NCBI GenBank assembly: GCA_023053685.1
Contig: JALIGW010000002.1
Coordinates: 257,352,846-257,416,845, forward strand
Source of the DNA: Diadophis punctatus similis
Taxonomy: Eukaryota > Chordata > Lepidosauria > Squamata > Dipsadidae
Length of the DNA: 64,000 nucleotides
Reading direction: 5' to 3'
This document shows positions 31,205 to 43,181 of this stretch, piece by piece. Below the pieces are notes generated by a model. The model worked only from the letters and a program-made list of their open reading frames with translations. It was not told the origin of the DNA and ran no database searches. The first letter of the stretch is position 1, and each line of letters opens with the position of its first letter. A program made the position numbers and the translations under genes.

Positions 31205-33317
31205 TCACTTCCGGTTGCTGGAGGCCGTTCCGATGACACACTCGTTCACCTGCAAGGCAAAGCAAAGCAAAGCAAAGCAATCAAAGTGTGTGTGCTTTGC
31301 CCCTCCCCCCACGCATGCCCCCCCCCAGCGCCCCCCCCCACTTACCTTTCTAGCGAAGCGAAGGGAGTTCAGGGACTCGGCAAAGTTCTCCTCCAGGGGG
31401 GAGATGTTCACAAACATCAGCCTGTGGGGGGGGGGGAGAGGGCAAAGCGGGGACCCCCTGTGAGTTTGGGGGTCCCAGGACAGCCCCGTCCCAGGCAGAC
31501 TCCCCCTCCCTCACCTGCTCATCTCTCCCCCCCCCACACACACAAAGCCACTCACATTTTGGAGCTGCCACCCAGGGAGTTCTGGAGCAGGTAGGTCAGC
31601 TTGCTGTTGCGATAAGGGATGTGGGCCTCCTGCAGAAAGGGGGGCAGGAGTGGGGTGGGGGTCAGCCGGGGCAGAGGAGGGGGAGGCAGGGCGGAGAGGA
31701 CACCCCAGCCGCTTCCTCCCCCTGCCTGCCTGCCTGCCGGGAGTCGGGGGGGGGAGGGGCTTCCGTTGTCTACCTTGTTGCTGAGGGCGGTGATGACCAG
31801 GCCCAGGGTGGAGAGGCTGGTGTTGATGGCCTGGGTCTCCTTCAGCCGCTCCCCTGTGGACAGAGACTTGTCCAGCCGCTCGCTGCCCGCCAGGTCCACT
31901 AAACTCAGCACAGCTGCAGGACCAAGGAGAGCAGGTCAGGGGCTGGCCGTCCAAAGCGGGGCAGGGGAGGTGGGGGCTCCACAAGGGGCCCCTCAGGAAT
32001 TGTCAGGCCCACCCCCGCCCCCACCCTGCCCCCTCCACTCACAGGAGGTCTGGAGCCCCCGCTTGGAGTTTGTGCCCTCCACGCGGAGCTGGAAGAGGCT
32101 GTGGCTGCGGGAGGAGCGCTCGTTCAGGATGGTCCTGGCCACAGAGCGGTGGGCTTTGGCCGTCAGCAGCAGCCTCCAGACCTGGCAAGGGCAGGGGGAA
32201 AGGAGGAAGGTGGGGGGTGAGGGGGCTGCTGGGCCGGTCCCAGAAGCCTTGCGGGGGAGGGGGGGGGAGGAGGCACAGGAGACAGAGCCCCCAGGGAGCC
32301 CCCTTTTGAGGGGGGGAGGGGCAGGGGGGGGTTGTCCGGCAACGGTACCTCCTCCTCAGAAGAGACAGGGACGCAGGAGAGGTTGGGGACGTGCAGCTCC
32401 TCTGTCAGGTGGCTCACTCGTCGGATCTCCAGCTCCCCGTTCTGCTCTGGCCGCACCACCAAAAGATCCCGCAGCGACTCGTTGTAGATCTCCAGGAAAC
32501 TGGCTGTGAATTGGTACTGGGGGGGGGGGGGGGGAGAGAGAGAGAAAAGGAAGCGGGGTGGGGGGAGAGTTAGCCCTCCCCTCCCCTCCCAGGGGAGGCA
32601 GGCCGGTTTCAGGGAATGGGGGCTCAGCCAGGCCCAGAAAACCCAGGGTTCGTTTCTGATTTTGCTGGGCGGGAGGATTTGAATGCCATTTACAAGGGAC
32701 CCGCATAACTCAGAGGGGCCCCTGCCCCGGGGCCCCTGCCTCACCTTCCACCCCTTGGCCTCCATCTCACGGGAGGCTGCGAAGATCTGTCGCACGGCCC
32801 GAGGAATCATGCCTGCCGTTTCGGGGCCCTCGTCATCGGGGCCCTCCATTGTGTACGTCTTGCCACTGCCCGTTTGCCCGTAGGCGAAAATGCAGACATG
32901 ATACCCGTCCAAGGCTGACTGGCAGAGGAGAAGAAGAGCGCCCAGGAGGGTGAATGCCTGGCAAAGGGGGGGCGGTGCCCCCTTACTGCCCACCCAGGTG
33001 CCCCCCCGGCCCCCACCTGAACAAGCAGGGAGATTTCCTCAAAGACGCTCTCCTGAGAACTGGACGGAGGAAACACCCGGTCAAAGTTGAAGTCGTAGCT
33101 AATGTCGTCCTTGCGCTCTCGGCCAACGTGGGACTGCGGGGGGGGGGGGAGTGGAGGGAGGAAGGGGTCGCTTTGTGAGAGATACCCTCCCTGTCGCGAA
33201 GCTACTTATTCCTCCCCCTGGGCTCACCCCAAATGCGCGACTGCCTTCCTGCCTCCATTCCATTTCTCTCTGCATGGTGGGCCACAGGTCTTCCACCCCC
33301 ACCCCACCCCGGCCGTC

Positions 33318-33374
<57 letters not shown>

Positions 33375-35905
33375 GGGGAGGCAAGCGTACCTCTTCTGCC
33401 CTGGACAGCACAAGGCCCTTATTGTTGTCGGCCGGGAAGCGCAGGTGGCTGGCGACCTTCTGAGCCTGCCTCTCGCTGGCCAGCAAGGGCCGCACTCGGC
33501 AGAAGACGCGGATGTTCCCCTGGAAGGCCAGAGCAAAGGAGGGGGGTGGGTGGGGAGTCAGGCAGCCCCTCGGGACAGGGGCCTCTCCCCACCCAGACCC
33601 CCACCCCCACCGGCGGCTTCTGTGCCCACCTTCAGCTCCTGCAGTGCATTGTGCAGGCAGCGTCGCTCCATCTCTCCCTGGTGCAGCCGCTCCTCCAGCA
33701 GCTCCAGCCGGGCCGCCAGCCCCTCGTTCAGCTGCCGTTGCCCAGCCAGGCTCTCTTCGGCCAGCAGCAGCTCTTCCTGTGCAGCAAGGAGGGAGGGAAG
33801 GGTCTGTTGAGCCTCCTTTGCCTGCCCCCCCCCCAAAAACAGGAGGCAGATTCAGCAGGCAGCCCCTCCCCCCAAAAGCCCTCCTGGCAAGGCAGGGGAA
33901 ACAAAGGGGGCAGCAGACTCTGGAAGATTTGCCTTGGGGGGGGGGGCTTCGCAGAACCAGCCTTGGCCGGAGGGAGGAAGAGCCAGCTGTGTAATGGACG
34001 CTAAGCAGAGTGGAGGGGGGGGGGCCACCAGAGCCAGGCAGAGAAAGGGCACAGAGCCTGCCTTTTGCCCTGCCCCCTCTGCTCCCCCCCCCCCCCCCCC
34101 CCCGCGAACCAACCTGGGCCTGTTTGCAGCATTACAAATGTCTGAAACCAGCCACTTGACAAGGCCAAACTAGCCTTGGCCAGTCTGGGAGTCACCACCT
34201 TCTGGGTGAAAAGGGAGCAAACTGCCCCCCCCACCCCCCACCCCCAAGATTTGCTTGGTCCAGGAAAGGCAGCGGCCACCGAAGAGGCTCAGGGGTGGTG
34301 AAAGGCGGACTGAAGGCCGGACGAGGAAGCCGGTTTGGGAAAGGGCAGCCCCACATGCAGCGTGTGCTCCCACATCCCGTTTCCCTCCCAGTTTATAATC
34401 TCACCAAAAGGAAACCGACCGGTGGGCAACTGCTGACCGAGGCTCCCCTCCACAATCTCCAGATGTTCCGACTGCCACGCATCAAGATGCTGTTCTTGTG
34501 CCTCGGTGGGTGGCAAAGGGAAGCCATGGGCAGGAAGCGAGCCAGGACCCTCCAGCCCGCCCTCTCACCTCTCTGCGCTTCAGCCGCACAGCCTGCTCCC
34601 GGCTGCCCTCCGTGACCTCCCGGTTGAGGGCCTCCAACTGCCCGATCCTCTGGGCTTGGCTCTGGCACCTCTCTTCCAGCCGCTCTTCCTTCTCCAGCAG
34701 CTCGGACACTTTCTGGCCGCTCTCCCTGGCCTGCTCTCGGCAGACCTGCAGTTCCGAAGCCAGCAGGCTGCAGGAGGCCATCGGGAGGGTTAAGACCAGC
34801 GCCTGGGCACCCGCAGCTCCCAGCCGCTGCCCTCCTCCTCCTCCTCCTCACCTGACCCGGCCGCTCAGCTCTCCGTTCAGGCTGGTGGCCTCCGTCAGCT
34901 CCCGCTGCAGCCCCCCCAGCTGGCTCTTCAGGGCCTCGTTCTCCCCCGCCAGCCCCTGGACCCTCTCCTTGTAGGCCCCCACCTTGGCCTGGAGGTCGCT
35001 GATCTGCCCCTTCAGGTCCCAGGGGGCTCGCTTCCTTCCCCCCGCAGGGGCGGCCGGGGGTCCTGGGGGAGGGGAGGAAAAGCCCGGGTGAGGAGGGGGC
35101 TTAAGGGCTCGGAGGGGATTGGGGGTGGGGTGGGGGGGTGCTCGCTCAGGACTGCCTTACCTGCTTTGGGAGGCGCCACGACAGCCGCCCGGCAGTTCAG
35201 CCCTGCAAGCAGAGCAGAGAGAGAGAGAGATGGAGGGGAACCCCAAGGCTGGAGCCCCCCCCAACTCCCAGGGGGCTCATTCTTTCCTCCCTCCCCCCCC
35301 ACCATGCCCACCTGCGGAAGAGGCGGACGGGAGGGCGGCGATGGTCGCCCTGGCCGAGGACCGGCGTCGTCCTGCGGGGGGGGGGGGCAGAGAGAGAGGG
35401 AGGGAGAGAGAGAGAGAGCGAGAGCGAGAGAGGGAGGGAGAGAGAGGAGCCGTTCAGCGGCGGCCAAAAGAAGGAGACGCCGCCGCCCCCTTCCCCGCCC
35501 GGCACAGCAGAGAGCGAGCGAGCGAGAGACCTCCCTGCTGACGGGGCTGCTTACCGGAGAGGAGGCCGCGGGGCGCCGCGGGGGCCGCTCGGGGCCGGGA
35601 CCTTCCGGGGGCCGCAATCGCCGCCTGGGACGCCGCGACCTTCGCTCCCGGGTCGGTGCGAGCCCTTTTCTGCGGGGGGGGGGGAGAAGAAGAGGAAGAG
35701 GAAGGAGGAGGAGGAGGGTCAGGAGGCGCCCCCGGGAGACCCCTCCCTCCCCCCCGCGCGCGCCCCCGAGGCTCACCTGGGGCTCCGGGGGCGCGTTCTC
35801 GTCCGCCGCGGCGGCGCGCTTCCCCCGCAAGCCCGGCCGGGGCAGCCTGGAGCCGCCGGGAGCCGCATTTGCGGGCAGGTGCTGCCCGGTTGCCGCCCGG
35901 TCCAT
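31205..35905 (-). CDS. KIFC1: Kinesin family member C1 (kinesin-14/HSET), 16 coding exons, 654 aa
   Basis: KIFC1 is a minus-end-directed mitotic motor that focuses spindle poles and clusters centrosomes. Exons: 35777-35905, 35555-35669, 35312-35371, 35161-35202, 34852-35062, 34569-34767, 33630-33776, 33391-33519, 33017-33133, 32745-32918, 32349-32516, 32043-32181, 31774-31913, 31556-31629, 31346-31421, 31205-31249. Human is 673 aa. The N-tail is basic and low-complexity, followed by [13 protein letters not shown] and a coiled coil to about residue 300. The C-terminal motor starts at [13 protein letters not shown] (about 302), with P-loop GQTGSGKT (397-404), switch [10 protein letters not shown] (517-525) and switch II DLAGSER (about 550-556), and ends [16 protein letters not shown]-terminal motor defines kinesin-14. 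The ATG at 35905 is the only ATG in the upstream open stretch. Orientation is opposite to the human gene relative to its neighbours. Confidence 0.95.
33321..33372. repeat. (GT)n microsatellite in KIFC1 intron
   Basis: Pure GT run just upstream (in transcript terms, downstream) of the donor of exon 33391-33519. Confidence 0.95.
34084..34103. repeat. Poly(C) run of about 20 bases in KIFC1 intron
   Basis: One of the longest of many C/G homopolymer runs in this window's introns (others near 19842, 32520 and 37047). On the transcribed strand it is a G run. Confidence 0.8.
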
Positions 35906-36569
35906 CGCCCGAGGCTCCGGCTTCACTGGCACATCACGGGCGGGCGCGATCGACGCCGCGCTCTGCACACGCTCAGAGGCACGGAGGACACCGCTCGCCG
36001 CTCTCGCCGCCTTGGGCAACGTCTGAGGGATTCGAACCAGCTCCCGTCGGGACACGCGCGCCGAAGCCAATGGGCGGCCGGCGGCGCGATCGTCCCGCCC
36101 CGGCCGACGACCAATCGCGTGAGGTTGTCGTCGGCCCGCGGTACTCTTCCCCCCCCTTTAGAAGGCGGGGCCTGACGGCTCCTGTGCGTGCGCGCGCCTC
36201 CTGCCCGCCTGGAAGAAAGCCCCGCCCACCCCGCACGGGCGCCAGGCAGGCCGGGACGGAGGGGCGGGGCCAGCCCGGGGGCGGGGCCGGAGGGCTCACC
36301 CAGGGCTCCGCCCCTCCAAGACCGAAAGGGGCGGGGCCGGTTGCGTTTGCTCGCATCGCAGGCAGCAGTCCCACCGGTGCAGCCCGGGCAACCTCCGCCC
36401 CCCTCCCGCCGCTGCTCTCCCCCCCTCCCCGGGGAACGCCGGAGGCCTCGCCCGGCCGGCCAGAAGGTCTCGTAAGGGCGCCGTCGGGGCTCCGGCAGCT
36501 GCGTCACTGGCGCGGGGGCCTCCCGCCGGCGGCTCTCCCGGCAGCTCTTGGGCGGAGGAGGGCGATGTG
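35906..36569. promoter_or_regulatory. Bidirectional KIFC1/PHF1 promoter
   Basis: The two start codons face away from each other across 664 bases of CpG-rich sequence. Two CCAAT boxes (36067-36071 and 36111-36115), several GC boxes (ggggcgggg, ccccgcccc) and a TTCGAA element (36031-36036), a known variant of the cell-cycle CHR motif, lie on the KIFC1 side. Shared promoter function is inferred from geometry and motifs. Confidence 0.65.
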
Positions 36570-39500
36570 ATGGCGAGCGAGCCCCCCGCCGCCGCCCCCC
36601 GCGGCACCCGCAGCAGCGCCCGCCTGACCTCCGGCCCCTGGAAGCGCCCGGCCCGGCCCGCCGCCGCCTCCCCCCCGCCCGGCCCCGGCGCCGCCCCCGC
36701 CGGCTGGCCCCGCTTCTGGGAAGGACAGGACGTGCTGGCGCGCTGGACCGACGGGCTGCTCTACCTGGGCACCATCAAGAAGGTCAGCCCCCCCCGCCAC
36801 TCTGGCCCTGGGGAGGGAGGGGAAGGGGGGCTGGAGACTGGCCCGGCCGGACCCCGCTGACCCTCTCCCGCCCCCGCGCAGGTGGACGCCCTCCGGCAGG
36901 TGTGCCTGGTGCAGTTCGAGGACGACTCCCAGTTCCTGGTCCTGTGGAAGGACATTAACCCGGGTTGGTGCTGCTCTCCCCCCCCCCACAAGGGGCTCCC
37001 TCTCCTGGCTGGGGAAATGGGGGGAGAAGGGCTACCCACGATCCCCCCCCCCCCCCCGCGCCAGGTACCCGGTGACCCCTTTCCCTCCGCAGCGGCCGTC
37101 CCGGGCGATCAGCCCTCCTGCAGCATCTGCCGCTCCGAGGCCTCCAGCCCCGAGAATCGCCTGGTCAGGTGCGACAAGTGCAGCCACGGTGAGTGCCACG
37201 GGGGTCGTTGGGGGGGGGAGAGCTCTGTCCTTCAGGCCCCCCCTTTAACCCTGGTGCCCTCCTGCAGCCTACCACCAGGAATGCCACCTGCCCCGCGTGC
37301 TCAGCGACACCGCCTGGACGTGTCGGCAATGTGTGTTTGCCGTGGCCACCAAGGTGAGGGGGGGGGGTCAGCTGGGTCCTCTTGTGCCGCCCCAAGCAAT
37401 GGCCCCCCTTTGCCCTGCCGAGCGGCCGGCCTCGGGGTCTCCCTCCTCCCTGGCAGAGACGGGAGGCCTGGCCTGGTGCCCCACACACTCCTGCCCGCTC
37501 TCGGGGAGGGGGCTCAAACTCAGTCCTCCCTGACCCCCACCTGAGCCTGGCCTCCCCACAGGCGACTCCCACTTCCCTCTCTCGCCCTGCAGCGTGGGGG
37601 GGCCCTGAAGAAGGGGCCCTACGCCAAGGCCATGCTGGGCATGAAGCTGGTGCTGCCCTACCAGCTGAAGTCTCTCGACTGGGATGCCGAGCACCTGACC
37701 AACCGGCAGCAGTGCTACTGCTACTGCGGAGGCCCTGGCGAGTGAGTGCGTGGCCGCCCCCTGGGGGCAATGGGGGGCAATGGGGGCAGGATGGCTGCCC
37801 TACCTGGAAGGGGGGGAGGAGACCACCCGGTCGATCCAGGAAGGCTCAGCGGAAGTGGGACAGGGGGAGGGCATCTCAGGTGGGGCTGGGAGGGTGTCTG
37901 GTCCCAAAGCCGGGAGCGGGGAGGGCTGAGGCCCCCATGCCATAGGCCAATGCTCCCTCTTTCCCTCCTGCCGGCCCAGGTGGAACCTCAAAATGCTGCA
38001 GTGCTGCCGCTGTGGGCAGTGGTTCCACGAGGCCTGCACCCAGTGTCTCAGTAAGCCCCTCCTCTACGGGGACAGGTGAGCCCCCGACCCAGGAGATGTG
38101 ACGGGGGGGGCAATGGGGGGCCTGACCAGGCACCGCTAACCTCTTGAACCCTGGGCAGGTTCTACGTCTTTGAATGCTGCGTCTGCACTCTGGGCCCCGA
38201 GACCGTCCGGCGCCTGTCCCTGCGTTGGTGAGTCTGGGTAGGGCGGCTGATGGGGAGGGGCTGCTCGGCTGAGGTAAGGTCAGAGGCCCTTCCCCCCCCC
38301 AGCAGCATTTGAAGCCCCCCCAGCAAAAGAGGTGGGTTCCCCAACTCCGGCACCGCTTCGGTCCAAGATGAGGCCTGGGGGGTGGGGGGCATTTCTGGGC
38401 TTGTCCCAGGGGGCTCTGGGGGGGGCCTCAGGGTTTGCGTTCGTGTAGATGCTCCCCAGATGCTGCTCCTCCGGCTGAGCCTTTCGGTGCCCTCGGTTGC
38501 CTCCTTTGCGATCAAACGTTGCCTGTGCAGGGCCCGGTTTTTCGGGGTCCGGAGCCTCAGGCTCTGATGGCAGCTGTCTTCCTCCCCGGCCAGTGGATGG
38601 AGGGCGCTTCCCTCTGTCAAATTCACAATGGCCGGGGTGGGGTGGGGGTGGGGGTGGGCTGCTTGTTCTGGCTTTGGGGCCTGATGGAGGCGGCCAGTTT
38701 TTGAAGGAAGCTGGCTCAGTCTCTGTGTGAAACTCTTTGGCCTTGGGAGAGAAATTGAGGCTGGGCTCCTCCCCTGCAGAGGAGTTTTAAATTGGGGGGG
38801 TGTCACAGAGGGCAAAGGTGAGCCCCACAAGCCCTTCAACCCCTTGCCGGAGGTGCTGGTGCGGGCTTGGCCCAGGCCCGGCGGGCGTCTCTTACCCAGG
38901 TATTGCTGCCTTCTAGGGTGGACGTGGCCCACCTCATCCTGTATCACCTGAGCATCTGCTGCAAGAAGAAATATTTCGATTTTGAGCGAGAAATCCTGCC
39001 TTTCGCCAGCGAGAACTGGGACAGCCTCCTGCTGGGAGAGGTCAGAGCAGGGCTTGGCCAGGGGGGCCGGAGGGGGGCACAAGGAGGGGGGACCCCTCAG
39101 CTTCCTGCCTGCTGTGCGGCGTGATGGGCTGGACACATAGCAGGTCCCCCGGGGCCCCTGCCTCTTTTGAAGAACCCGGGGCGACACCTTCCTGTGTGAT
39201 CGTGAGCCTTATGTGAGGGGCTAAATAGGGGGCACTTGGGGCCACTGAGGGGCAGGTTGGTGCTGCTAGCTACCCCTGCCCCAAATGAGGTCCCAGGCTC
39301 GGGCCCCTTGGCACTGAATGAATCCCCGTGGGGAAACCCGATGCAGTGCTAGAGGCAGCCAGCAAGCAGGCTGGGAAATGGACATTCGTGGCACCAGCAC
39401 AGCTGCTTAGAGACCCCCCCCTTCAATCCCATGTGACCTTTGACCCCAGCGGCCACTGCCTTGGAAGGAGGGATTTCATATATAGTATATATCCACCCTA

Positions 39501-42500
39501 GGGACCACAGCCGGGTCTGGGGAGAGCGTAGCCTTATGGGCAAGGTTGTCCCTCTTGGCTGGCGGTGCTCTTCCAGTTGGTCCCACAAGGCGTCCACCCT
39601 GGAGGAGGCCATCGCCTTCTGGGGCCCCTCAGCTAAACTGGACCCTTTTCTTTGGCCTGGCAATGGGTCCCTTTGGGGGGGGGAGAGAGAAAGGCTGTGT
39701 TTCACGTTGGCGGCTGTGCAGGGCTGTTGTTCATTGCCCTTGTCCTCCTCCTCGGCCCCCCTGCAGCTCTCCGAGACACCCAAAGGGGAACGGTACAGCC
39801 AGCTGCTGAGTGCCCTGACCAGCCACAAGGACAGGTAGGCCTTGCTGGGGGTTGCCAGGCGCGAACAACCGGACCCACAAGTGCAGAATTGTTGCTGTGC
39901 TTACAGGAATCTTCCCAGCCTAGTAAAATCGCTAGTGGGAAAGGGCAGATAGGAATCCAAGGCATTCGGAGGGAATCGGATCTTGTGTTTGCGTAGACTC
40001 CAGGCTAGTTCCCTGTTTGACACCCCCCCCCCCTCCTCCTCCTGACTGGGATGGTGGTTCCCCAACAGGGCCGACTCTCCCGGGTCGGGCGAAGGTCCCG
40101 TGTTTGCACATCATCCTAAGGCAGCTGCCCTTTGGGGATTCGGCCTGATGTACAAGCTCAGCCCGTTTGGTTTCATTAAAATTTTGGTCTCTGATTTGAG
40201 CCCCAAAATGGGCAGCTCATCCGTGCGAATTAATCGATTTCTGCATCTGGTCGTATTTGGTCTAAATTTAGGGGGCTTGAGAGAAGCAGCTGCCCACTGA
40301 ATTTAGGGGGGGGGGGGTTAGGGCTTCAGGGTCTTGCGGCAGCCTCAGGTTGAGCCAATTCAGTAACCAAGTGGGGGAAACACAGACAAAATAAAGCTGT
40401 TTCGGTGTTTCGGGGGTCCAGGGGGGAGGAGGGCGGCCGGTGGGTTTCCAACCCCTCAGGCGCAAAGGGCCCCTCCCCCCACAGGAGCTCCTGGATCTAG
40501 TTCACAGCACCCGTGGATGTAGTGCACGGTGTCCTGTCAATCAAAGTGCATCACTGGTCTTGTGTCACCGACTGAATGTGGGGGTGGGGGCAGCAGCAGC
40601 CCCGATGGCCACCTGGGTCGCAGGAGAGAGCCGTACTGGCGTGGCCCCCCCATCCCTTCTCTCCTCTGCCCCACAGATTCATCTCCGGGAAGGAAATCAA
40701 GAAGCGGAAGGGGCTCTTCGGTCTGCACCTGCGAGTCCCACCCCCTGCCCCCCAAGCCCCCGAGTGCCCTGGGCCCCCCCTCCTCTCCGAGAGCAGGTGA
40801 GAAGGAGCCCTCTGCGCCTCACTGGCCTCCCCAGCTGTGGGCCTGGGGAGAGAAGGAAGCTGCTCCCCCCGGCTCCTTCCCCCCCCCAGCCCCCCCCTCC
40901 ATGCTGCACAGATAAGGAGGGTCCCTTACAGCTTGCTTTCAGGGCAGGGCAGGCGTGGGTCGGGGCCGCAGCCCAGGAGGGACAGGCGCCATCGCCCGAA
41001 GGCCCCGGAGGCAGCCTTGAGCATGGAGCAGCGCAGCACCAGGGAGAGGGAGCGGCTGGGCAGGGCCCTCACTCAGGTAAGTGGGGGGGGAAGGGGATGG
41101 CGGGTGAGGACCGCCAGGGAGGAGGGGGCTGTGCTGGGGGCCAGCATGGACCCCTTCAATGCTCCTTTTGCACAGGAGCTGGTGCAGAGCCCGGTCAGCC
41201 CTAACCAGAATTACAGCGGCTACGGCGGCACCTGCAGCACATACAACTTCCGCCGCACCGATGCCCGCTGCCAGGACAGGTGAGGCTGTGTCCAGGGGGA
41301 ACAGAGGGCAGGGCTGGTTCACCAGGCCGGCTCGCTCTTGATGCTCTGCTCTCCTCCCCCCCCCCCCCCAGCGCTCCGATCCGGATGTTCGCCTCCTTCC
41401 ATCCCTCGGCCAACACCGCAGGGACCTTGAGGTAAGCAGGGCGGCACAGAGGGGTGTGTGGGTCCCCACAGCATCCCCTGGGGCCAGGATGGTGGATCCC
41501 AATGGGCAGGGGGGCCTCTGGCCCAGAGGGGCATCCGGTGTGCTTGCTTCCCATGGCTGGTACTTCCAGGCAAGGCTGAGGTTCTGCGTTGGGCCCCTGC
41601 TGCAGTGGCAGGACGTGATCTGGCAGGGCCCCTTCCCCACTCAGGCGACACCCCCCCCCGCATAATTCCACACGGGCTGGTCCGACAGATGGCCGGCAGC
41701 CGGCCTCCCTCCCCAAGGGCTGCGGTCAAGGGGCATCACAAGGCCCGAGGTTGCCTGGGGCCCCTTGCAGGCCCCCTTTGTGAGGGACCCAATCCCCACA
41801 CTGGGTCCCTCTCTGGAGAGGCCCTTGAATGGTCCCTCGGCTGAGTGGCAAGGAGACCCTCCCCAGGATCCGTGCTTCTGCGGAAGCACCAACGGGAGTT
41901 GGGGGCCGTCCTGGAAGTCAAAGAGAAGTCCCGGCACGCTGGCGGTCCCTTCCACTGGCTTCCCCCCCCCCCGAGTCATGTCACAGGACCCGCACCCCAC
42001 CTGAGCAGGAAGGTCCCCAAACCAGTTGGGGTGCCCACCGCCACTTGCTCTGGTCCTGGCAATGCCACTACACAGGGTACTGACGCTGCCATAGGATTCC
42101 TGTGGAGCTGGGCCGCCCGTGTTCTGAATGGGACGCACCCCAACGGCTGACGGGGCTCCGAGGTACACCCCAGGACAGAGATCAGCCAGACCCCTCCCCC
42201 TTCTCTTCCAGGCTGGGAAGCCTCCACAGAGGGCTGTTTGTCAGGGGGCCACACCACTGGCCCTCTGTGGTGGGAGGGGCCGGCACTAACCGCTCCCTCT
42301 TCTCTTGCAGCAGAAGCGGTGAGCCCCCCCTTGACCTTTACGTGGCAGCCACCCCCGCCGCAGAGCAGCAGAGTCCGGAGCGCCCTGCCCCCGCCTTCCT
42401 GCCCTGCCCGACGCCTCCCCTCAAACGCCGAGCCGTGCCCCCTCCCCCACCCCGCACCATGCCCTCCGCCCTCTGTGCCCCGGCCAGCAGCAGCTACTTT

Positions 42501-42614
42501 GGGGCGATGGGCCGGCTGGCACGGGGCGAGGCCGTCCGCATCCTGGCCCGGCGCATCGCCACGGACGGCACCGTCCAGTACCTGGTGGAGTGGGATGGGC
42601 GAGGCATGTTCTAG
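36570..42614 (+). CDS. PHF1: PHD finger protein 1 (Polycomb-like 1), 14 coding exons, 571 aa
   Basis: PHF1 is an accessory subunit of PRC2 that reads H3K36me3 through its Tudor domain. Exons: 36570-36782, 36882-36963, 37093-37188, 37268-37353, 37593-37741, 37980-38075, 38159-38227, 38917-39040, 39767-39834, 40677-40796, 40932-41076, 41176-41279, 41372-41431, 42311-42614. Human is 567 aa. The Tudor domain spans about residues 48-104 ([32 protein letters not shown]), PHD1 about 109-155 (CSICRSE.. CDKC.. YHQECH), PHD2 about 199-250 ([18 protein letters not shown]), the extended-homology region about 265-345, and the C-terminal chromo-like end ([13 protein letters not shown]). The exon 11 acceptor at ttacag|cttg keeps frame; the AG eleven bases later does not. 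Donors of exons 1, 2 and 8 (gtcagc, gttggt, gtcaga) are weak. Confidence 0.95.
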
Positions 42615-42955
42615 GCTGCCTGCCGGCTGAGCGCGAGACCCCACCTGGAGCTACAAGGACCCCCGATTTCCACAGAAGGAAGGACAGCTGGGGACCCAGG
42701 GAAAGGGACCCTGGCCGGAGGACCCTGCCACCTCGCCACCTGCGCTCCCCCACCCCGCCTCGCCCCCCTGTGGAGCGAAGCCCAAGTTCGTTTATTTTTG
42801 TACTGTTCTGAGTAAAGTTTTTAGGCAGACCGCTGAGAGGGGCTGGGCATGGCTTCCCGGGGGGCTGGCTGCCTCCTCCCCCCCCACTGCTGACTTCATT
42901 CAAGATGCCGCTGCCCCTCCCCGCGCCCCCCCCACCCGTTCACAGCCAGAGGCTG

Positions 42956-42961
42956 AATAAA
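42956..42961 (+). terminator. PHF1: PHF1 poly(A) signal (AATAAA)
   Basis: Canonical AATAAA 342 bases after the PHF1 stop. An AGTAAA variant about 145 bases earlier (near 42811) could serve as a proximal alternative. Confidence 0.7.
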
Positions 42962-43149
42962 GAGCTTCAGTGAGACTCGGCTGCCGCAGTTTCTTCCAGG
43001 GTGGGGCCCCAGCCATGGGACTGCAGCTGCTGAGGGGGGTCTGGCCAGCCCCGCCTGTCCCACACAAACCCCAAGACGCGAGGAGGCCCCGGGGCCCCCC
43101 AGGACAATTGCAGACAGAAGCGAGAGCCTGAAACTCCCCCTGGGGCTTC

Positions 43150-43155
43150 TTTATT
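43150..43155 (-). terminator. CUTA: CUTA poly(A) signal (AATAAA)
   Basis: Canonical AATAAA on the minus strand 27-32 bases beyond the CUTA stop, giving a very short 3' UTR. The PHF1 signal lies 190 bases away, convergent. Confidence 0.75.
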
Positions 43156-43181
43156 GTGGGCACAGGCTGGTCAAGGGCCCC

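Noticed and set aside
35906..36070. An upstream extension of KIFC1 in the same frame
   Set aside because: The open stretch begins with TTG, not ATG; the only ATG is at 35905.
40939..40942. The AG at 40942 as the acceptor of PHF1 exon 11
   Set aside because: It shifts the frame and loses the conserved [13 protein letters not shown] segment; the AG at 40931 keeps it.
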